Below, in pieces: positions 40,340-46,505 of a stretch of DNA of 46,505 nt (position 1 is the first letter of the stretch; the number at the start of each line of letters is the position of its first letter). This DNA comes from Prorocentrum cordatum (lineage: Eukaryota; Sar; Dinophyceae; Prorocentrales; Prorocentraceae). The stretch spans positions 1 to 46,505 of the forward strand of contig CAUYUJ010007483.1 in assembly GCA_963575745.1 (NCBI GenBank), in the 5' to 3' direction. The position numbers and the translations under genes are program-made. A model generated the notes under the pieces. That model worked only from the letters and a program-made list of their open reading frames with translations. It searched no databases and was not told the origin of the DNA.

Positions 40340-41150
40340 GGGACAGAGAGGCGTGAGCCGAAGACGTCACGCAGAGGGGCCAATGCCAGGGAGACCGAGC
40401 CAGGCCGTGGCCAGGTCCGGGCACTTACCAGGGTGAAAACAACTACAGCAACGGCCAAGGCCGTAAGGCAAGTCGCGTCCCGCCCCAGCTGGGCCTGCGT
40501 ACCTGGTATTGACGGCGCCAGGGGGCTGGGTCCGCCACGTGCCGTGCTGGGGCCGACACTTGACGACACTGGGCCAGCAGCCGGGGGCTGTAACCCGCTG
40601 CGGTCAGGTGCGGTCAAGGCCAAGGTGAGCACAGGGCCGCAAGCACTGAGGGCGGCGGTAACCGGAGCCCAGGCGCTCGAGACAAGAGGCGTGAGCCGGA
40701 GACGTCACGCAGAGGGGCCAGCGCCAGGGAAACCGAACCAGGCCGTGGCCAGGTCTGGGCAATGGCCAGGGCGAAAACAACTACAGCCAACGGCCAGGGC
40801 CGGGAGGCACGTCGCCCCCGCTCCAGCGGGGGCCTGCGTACCCGGTATTGACGGCGCCAGGGGGCCCGGTCCCCAAGGGCGGGGAGGCCGAGCCAGGTGC
40901 CGTGCTTGGGCCGTCACCGGACGACACTGGACCAGCAGCGGGGGGCTGCAACTCGCTGCGGCCAGGGGCGGTGAACCCAGAGTGAGCACTGTCACAGCAG
41001 ACGGGCAGGCCGTGCATCAACACTTTGCGCATCGCCCAAGCCAAGGCATCGTGCCAAGTATTGATAGCGCCAAGGGCCTGTTCCACAAGGGCGGGGGGGC
41101 TGGCCAAGCACTGTCTGGTGACCGGGCCCGGTCGTGAGGGGCTGGAGAGA
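40340..41150 (+). repeat. About 338-bp tandem repeats, 2.5 units
   Basis: GAGGCGTGAGCCG, GACGTCACGCAGAGGGGCCA, CCAGGCCGTGGCCAGGTC, GGTATTGACGGCGCCAGGGG and GGACGACACTGGACCAGCAG-like words recur in the same order 338 bp apart (40351 and 40689). A partial, more diverged third unit runs to 41140. Confidence 0.8.
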
Positions 41151-41189
41151 TAGGGGCACACATGGGCGACTGCGGCAAACGGATGCACG

Positions 41190-44110
41190 ACCCCAACATG
41201 AGAACCTTAATCTTTCAGCAAGCGAGGGAATCCTCCAGCGGTGGGCGTTTCTGCGCTGGGAGCACTGCCAGGGAAGTGACTAACGGTCACACTGTCTGTC
41301 AAAGGAGCGGAACTGAAGTGACTAACGGTAACTCTTACTGGAACGTCGGCTTGATTCCAGAACATACCAGACGATCGATCGAACCCCCCGCCGTATGGGT
41401 GTCCGTCTGCCGGTCTCCAAAGGGGGGAGAGGGGACGACGAGCTGCCTGCGGCAAACGACCACGTGTTCACTCTCGAGCACTCCTTGAAGACCGCTGCAG
41501 CATACGGCCGCACCTTCCGATACACACTCCTGCGGCTCTAACCTGTGAGGCACATCTCCGAGCGCGGGCGCGCCATCTGTAGCGCACCCACCTGCCGCCA
41601 CGGTACTGCCTCCAGGAAGGGGCGAGCTCTCGAGCGCTTATCTGGCCTCCACCGCACTGCTGCCCCAAGGGCGCTGGCAGGAGTGAGGAATCGTATGGAT
41701 GTCCGCTTGCCGGCCTCCAGAAGGGGGAGGGGACGACAAGCTGAGGCAGACGACGGCGTGCTCACTCTCGAGCTCTTCCTGAAGACTGTTACAGCTAACG
41801 ACCGCACTTTCCAATGCACACTCCTGAGACTCTACATCGTGAGGAAAGCCTCCGAGCGCGGGCGCGCCCTCAGCATCGCTCCCAACTGCCGCCGGGGTCC
41901 TGTGTCCAGGAGGGGGCGCGCTGTCGAGCGCCTCTCCAGCCTCCACCGCACTGCTGCCCCAAGGACGCTGATAGGCGTGAGGAAGCGTTGGGTGCCCGCC
42001 TGCTGGTCTCCAGGGGGGGGAGGGGACGACATGCTGCGGCGGACGACCACCTGTTCACTCTCGAGCACTCCCGGGAGACTGGTGCAGCTAACGGCCACAC
42101 TTTCCGATACACACCCCTGAGGCTCTTTTTTGTGAGGAACGTGTCAAAGCGCGGGCGCGCCCTCTGCAACGATCCAAACTGTCGCCAGGGTACTGTTTCC
42201 AGGAGGGGCTGCGCTGTCGAGCGCCTTTCCGGCCACCACCGCACTGCTGCCCCAAGGGCGCTGATAGGAGTGACGGGCCGAATGGGTGTCCACTTGCCGG
42301 CCTCCGGGAGGGGGAGGGGACGACAAGCTGTGACGGGCGACCACGCGTTCGCTCCCGAGCTCTCCCTGAAGACTGTTGCAGTTAGCGGCCGCACGGCAGA
42401 CGACCACGTGTACACTCTCGAACTTTCCCTGAAGGCAGTGCTGCTAATGGCCGCGCTTTCCGGAACACACTCCTGAGTCTCTATTGGGTGAGGGGCGTCT
42501 CCGATCGCGGGCGTGCCCTCTGCAGCGCTCCCAACTGTCGCCAGGGTACTGTCTCCGGGAGGGGGCGCGCTGTCGAGCGCCTCTCCGGCCTCCACCGCAC
42601 TGCTGCCCCAGGGGCAGTGATAGGAGTGAGGAGCCGTACAAGTGCCCGCTTGCCGGTTTCCAGGAGGGGGAGGGGGCGACAAGCTGCGGCAGACGACCAC
42701 GTGCTCCTCTCCCTGAAGGCAGTGCTGCAGCCGACGGCCGCACTTCCCGCAACATACTTCTGAGGCTCCATATTGTGAGGAGCGTCTCCAAACGCGGGCG
42801 CGCCGTCTGCAGCGCTCCCGACTGTCGCCGGGGTCCTGTGTCCAGGAGGGGTGGCGCTGTCGAGCGCCTTTCCGGCCTCCACCGCACTGCTGCCCCAGGG
42901 GCGCTGATAGGAGTAAGGGGCCGAAGGGGTGTCCGCCTGTTCTGTCGCACTGTCGGTTTGTTGCGCTACCAGAGGACAGTTGCAGCTGAAGGCTGCGCTT
43001 TCGGAAATTAAGTCCTGACTGTCAGAATTGTGAGGAACGTCTCCGAGCGCGGGCGCGCCCTCTGCAGCACCCCGGGCACCCCAAACCGTCGCCGCGATAC
43101 TGTTTCCAGGAGGGGGCGCGATTTCGAGCGTATTTCCGGCCTCCACCGCGAACCTGCCCCAGGGACGCTGATAGGAGTGAGGAACACTATGGGGTTCCTC
43201 CTGCCGGTCCCACGAGGGGGAGGGACCGACGTGCTGTGGAAAACAACCACCTGATCAGTCTCGAGCTCCCCCAGAGGACCTTTGCAGCTGAAGGCCGCAC
43301 TTTCGGAAACAAATCCCTGAGTGGTTGAATTTGGAGGAACGTCTCCGAGCGCGGGCGCGCCCTCTGCAGCACCCCCAGATATCGCCACGATACTGTCCCC
43401 AGGAGGGAGCGCGCTTTCGACGGCAATTTTGGGTTCCTCCGCGAACCAGGCCCCGGGACGCTGATAGGAGTGAGGAATACAGTGGGGGCCCGCCTGCCGG
43501 TCTCCAGGGGGAGGAGAAGTAGATACGCGGTGGCTGACAACCACGTGCTCGGTCTGTGGCGTTCCCAGAGGACAGTTGCAGCTGAAGGCTTCATTTTAGG
43601 AAACAAACTCGTAACTGTCAGAATTGAGAAGAACGTCTCCGAGCGCGGGCGCGCCCTCAGCAGCACCCCCAATTGTCCCCGTGGCAATATTTCCAGGAGG
43701 GGGCGCGCTTCGGGTAGCATCTGCAGCCTCCACACCGACACTGCCCCAATGACGCTGATAGGAGCGAGGAGCAGCCAGGAGGACGATCCGCCTATGACGA
43801 GGAGGGGGAGGGACCGGCACGCTGTGGCAGACAACCACATGTTCAGTCTGAAGCTCTCCCAGAGGACTGTTGCAGCTGAAGGCCGCACTTTCGGAAACAA
43901 GCTCTTGGCTGTCTATTTTGCGAGGAGCGTCTCCGAGCGCGGGCGCGCCCTCTGCAGCGCTGCCAACTATCGCCACGATGCTGTCTCCAGGAGAGGCGCT
44001 GTCGAACGCCTTTCAGGCGCCCGCCGCACTGCTGCCACAAGGACGCTGAAAGGGGGTAAGGGGCCAAGGGAGTGTCCGCCTGTCCTGTCGCACTGCCAGA
44101 CCTGTCCGCA
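41190..44110. repeat. About 294-bp tandem array, roughly nine units
   Basis: AGCGCGGGCGCGCC marks units at 41561, 41855, 42148, 42504 (diverged), 42791, 43046, 43348, 43642 and 43936. The usual step is 294 bp; 42148-42504 has an insertion and 42791-43046 a deletion. 294 equals 98 codons, so long frames run on both strands. The minus-strand one reads EGAPALGDAPHN, ESAAFSCNS and YQRPWGSSAVEAG in successive units but switches frame. Units differ by about 15-25% by eye. A repeat protein is possible but unproven. Confidence 0.9.
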
Positions 44111-44499
44111 GAATTTCGTGCCCGCCAGGATTGCCAGGATACGACGAGACACAACGTGTCTGCCAGGGGTGCCAGGGTAACGACAAACGGTCGCACTGGT
44201 TGGGTTACGCGAAGCATCTAGAATTCCTTCAAGCTGCAGTCCGCCCCGAAGCCCCTGGCCCTGCAGGCGACCCACGTGCCGAGGGAGGTGCCCTGCGGCG
44301 GAGACCAGCCGCGCACAATCCATTTCGCATCAACTCCGGTGTCTTAATTCTTTCAATGCGGGGTCCCCGAACCTCTGGACCACTTCCCAGGGACCGTTTT
44401 TGCGTCTAGGATCGTTGCTCGACGGTCCCATGGCTCGGCGAGGGCCCCCAGACGCCGGTCCTGATGTCTCACTGCGGTGGAGGTCTGGGCACCCCTCTA
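44111..44499. other. No gene seen
   Basis: Sequence after the last 294-bp unit. Words such as TGCCAGGGGTGCCAGGGTAA and TTGCCAGGATACGACGAGAC suggest short GCCAGG repeats. No coding support. Confidence 0.3.
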
Positions 44500-44626
44500 A
44501 GCTCCCCCCCTGTTCGTCCTCCCTGGCGGCCGCCCCCGGAGGTCGCGCACCGACTCGTCGAGGATGCGCTGCTTGAGGCGCTCGAATTCAACCACGCCGT
44601 GCGGACCTTCGGGGAAGAAGAGCAAC
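44500..44626 (-). CDS. Possible small terminal exon
   Basis: Minus strand, acceptor CATCTACAG|G at 44627-44629. The frame then reads LLFFPEGPHGVVEFERLKQR, then ILDESVRDLRGRPPGRTNRG with a stop near 44500. The balanced composition and AG|G junction fit the other exons here. It could be the last exon of the EF-hand gene 0.35 kb upstream, or a separate fragment. No domain is recognised. Confidence 0.3.
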
Positions 44627-44960
44627 CTGTAGATGACACGTGCGATGAGAAATCCCGCTAGAAGAAATCGAATGGTCACGTCCGTCGACAGTCTATGAGC
44701 TTACTGAGGTGCCCCAGTGCTTCTGCGGGTGCCCAGGGCGATCGGAGGTTAAGAGGTTGTTGTGGGGCACGTGCTGGCAGGATGGGGTTTCTTACTTGCT
44801 GCGCCTGCTGTGCTGGTGCTGACGCCCTTCCCTCGTTTTGGCCTGTTTGGGCCTCCTGGCCCTCGTTGCCACATCCAGATTGGCCTTGGCATCCTGGTCA
44901 GAGTGCGCCCCGGAAAAGGGCCAGGGAGTGGCGACAGCGGTGTCTCTTCATCGTGTCTCG

Positions 44961-45386
44961 TCATCCCCCAGGCCGCAGGCCTGCCACCGCAGATGCGAAC
45001 CCGTTCACGCACAGGTCAGGATCCAGCACCCCTTGGAGGTACGTGGCAATGTCGCCGGCGTCCCCGTCGCGGTCACGCTCACCACCGTCGCCGTGCAGCG
45101 CCCCTTGCAGGAAGTGCTCCAGCACGTCCTGGTTCATCTCGCCGCCGTGGTCCTCGTCGACCAGGCTGAAGAGTTTCCAGAGCATGTGGTCCAGCTTGTC
45201 CTCGACGAGGTCCACACAAACCGCGACGAAGAATCCGTAGGTGACGGCGCCGGCGCCGTCCGCGCTCAGCGCGCAGACGACCTGCTCGGCGGTCACGGGC
45301 GCCACCCCGAAGGAACACAGCGCCTCGCAGAACACCCCGCAGTCTAGGCGGCCAGAGCCCGAGCTGTCCAAATCCGCGAGCGCCTC
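44961..45386 (-). CDS. EF-hand exon, calmodulin/CDPK-like
   Basis: After the acceptor TGCCTCTGGAG|GAG at 45387, the exon encodes EF-hand helices and loops: ADLDSSGSGRLDCGVF, then SADGAGAVTYGFFVAVCV, then LWKLFSLVDEDHGGEMNQDV, then a Gly/Asp-rich stretch (DGGERDRDGDAGD) and LDPDLCVNGFASAV. The order, with an aromatic-rich second loop followed by a LWKLF third hand, resembles the Ca2+-sensing end of calcium-dependent protein kinases. In loops 1-3 the position-12 Glu that normally clamps Ca2+ is Val, Phe and Val, so binding may be weak. No kinase domain lies in the window. The exon may end earlier than the stop at 44961 if another intron follows. Confidence 0.55.
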   Translation of the reverse strand, partial: EALADLDSSGSGRLDCGVFCEALCSFGVAPVTAEQVVCALSADGAGAVTYGFFVAVCVDLVEDKLDHMLWKLFSLVDEDHGGEMNQDVLEHFLQGALHGDGGERDRDGDAGDIATYLQGVLDPDLCVNGFASAVAGLRPGG

Positions 45387-45762
45387 CTCCAGAGGCAGGA
45401 AAGAAAAACTGTATGAACATAAATTTTCGGAGCCCCGCGCGGTGATCGGGATTTCGGGACACCTTTGCAGGACCAGGCCATCGCCGACAGGGGGCGGCGG
45501 ACCGTCTCCCCATCCCACCATCATAAGGGGGGTGCGAAGTTCCTGGAGACGGGACGGGGTGGGCAGGGGTTGGCATCATAAGCTGGCCCACGACCGAAAA
45601 GAAGCAACATAGTTTCCACGTCAGCAAACAGGACTGATCCACTGACGGATCCAATTCATCTTCCATTCATTGGCAGCAAGCTCATGCGAAGCAGCATGCT
45701 CCCCTTTTAATGGGCCGTGAACGGCACCTAATCCCCTTTCGGCCGTCCACGTCCTGTCATTG
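45387..45762. other. Likely intron and upstream flank of the EF-hand exon
   Basis: A pyrimidine-rich tract lies before the acceptor (minus strand TTTTTCTTTCCTGCCTCTGG). No other gene is seen; an upstream exon is not identified. Confidence 0.3.
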
Positions 45763-46395
45763 AACTCATTCCCTACCTAGGCTCTGCCTAGAAGGGTTCT
45801 TACCCTGTAAGCTTAAGGGGCCGGGCAGTGGAAAACGCCCCGGGCGGTTCCCCCAGGATCCGCCCCGCGGTTCCCCCAGTGACACTCCCTTAGCTTAGCG
45901 CTGCATATCTCATCTTAGCTGAGCATATTTCATATTAGCTTAGCTCAGCTTCATCTTAGCTCAGGTTTATCTTAACTTTGCTTACCTTCATCTTAGCTTC
46001 GTCGAGCTTTATCATAGCACAACATAGCATAGCAGAGCGTAGCACAGCATAGCGCAGCACAGCATATCACAGCAAAGCCCAACATAGCATAGCATAGCGC
46101 AGCATAGCATATCATATCATAGCATAGCGCAGTACAGCGCAGCACAGCACAGCACAGCATAGCATCTCATAGCATAGCGCAGCTTAGCATAGCATCGCAT
46201 CGCAGATCATAGCATAGCTTAGCATAGCACAGCGCAGCATGACATATCATAGCCCAGCATATCTTATCACATTATATCATATAGCAGCATATCATATCAT
46301 AGCATAGCATAGCACAGCATAGCATAGAAACCAATGCTGCTTTCCTAGGGGTTCCAACTTCTAGGTCGGGTCGCACTGGGGAAATTGACTTTATT
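45763..46395 (+). mobile_element. TAGC-core cassette, copy 2
   Basis: 5' module: TTCCCTACCTAGGCTCTGCC, AGAAGGGTTCTTACCCTG, AGGGGCCGGGCAGTGG, CGCCCCGGGCGGTTCCCCCA. Core at about 45886-46325: AGCATAGCACAGC-type units. 3' module: AATGCTGCTTTCCTAGGGGT, TCCAACTTCTAGGTCGGGTC, GCACTGGGGAAATTG. The ends match copy 1 at 28247-28905, while the core differs in unit sequence. No coding capacity. Confidence 0.7.
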
Positions 46396-46505
46396 GAATT
46401 CAAGGGGCCGAAAGGTTCTCTGCCTGTTTCTGCCTGTGTCTGTCTTGCCCCTCTTTTTCCTTCCCTATCTCCCTCCACCCTTCCCGTCTCTGATAGCCGC
46501 CGTCC
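46396..46505. other. No gene seen
   Basis: A short pyrimidine-rich stretch to the window edge (TCTGCCTGTTTCTGCCTGTG). Confidence 0.3.

Noticed and set aside
1-46505. Spliced-leader RNA, 5S rRNA or tRNA genes
   Set aside because: I looked for the dinoflagellate spliced-leader core and cloverleaf signatures and saw none.

Overview
This 46.5 kb window looks like a dinoflagellate nuclear genome fragment, possibly a Prorocentrum-like species. That placement is inferred from recalled family resemblances; no search was run. The signs are a very low density of host genes, GC-rich sequence full of trinucleotide microsatellites, introns with a GC 5' splice site that leave AG|G at both junctions, PIF1/RecD-like helicase fragments ending in a YVAL(T/S)R-type motif, and a Ty1/copia polyprotein of the type common in dinoflagellates. 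I see no prokaryotic operon, tRNA, rRNA or CRISPR array.

Layout. Positions 1-0.5 kb hold the broken 3' part of a helicase gene on the minus strand, cut by the window edge. From about 15.25 down to 1.3 kb runs one long, decayed copia-like retroelement on the minus strand. Its order is an extended gag (acidic N-terminus, B-box-like zinc site, coiled coil, second zinc site), gag core interrupted by a 91-base A tract, zinc knuckles, protease, integrase, reverse transcriptase and RNase H. After these comes a methyltransferase-like block with an unrecognised C-terminal region. Many frameshifts and in-frame stops break it, and the RT (YVDD to CVGA) and protease (DTG to DAG) active sites are altered. 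From 15.3 to 24.6 kb lie degenerate repeats and microsatellites, with a zinc-finger exon (19.8-20.0), an unknown exon (21.6-21.9) and a two-exon gene of unknown function (22.8-23.5).

From 24.7 to 29.3 kb is a dense repeat district: a 26-bp array, a near-perfect 90-bp array (15 units) that ends directly at exons of a second helicase fragment (26.75-27.21), a stray 90-bp copy, and the first copy of a TAGC-core cassette. A 5-kb decayed LINE (ORF1-like, endonuclease, RT) lies on the minus strand from 34.5 to 29.35 kb. From 35.2 to 37.2 kb come a degenerate repeat family and an unrecognised acidic coding stretch. A LINE RNase H/zinc tail on the plus strand (37.74-38.69) sits between TCC arrays. 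From 39.7 to 44.1 kb are three families of degenerate tandem repeats, the largest about nine units of 294 bp. An EF-hand exon (45.39-44.96, minus) and a second TAGC-core cassette (45.76-46.40) close the window.

There is no coherent operon-like system. Most coding signal is retroelement debris. The best host-gene candidates are the 22.8-23.5 kb gene, the helicase tail at 26.75-27.21 and the EF-hand exon. The most novel items are the TAGC-core cassettes (conserved ends, interchangeable satellite core) and the hairpin-forming 90-bp array apparently lying in a helicase intron.
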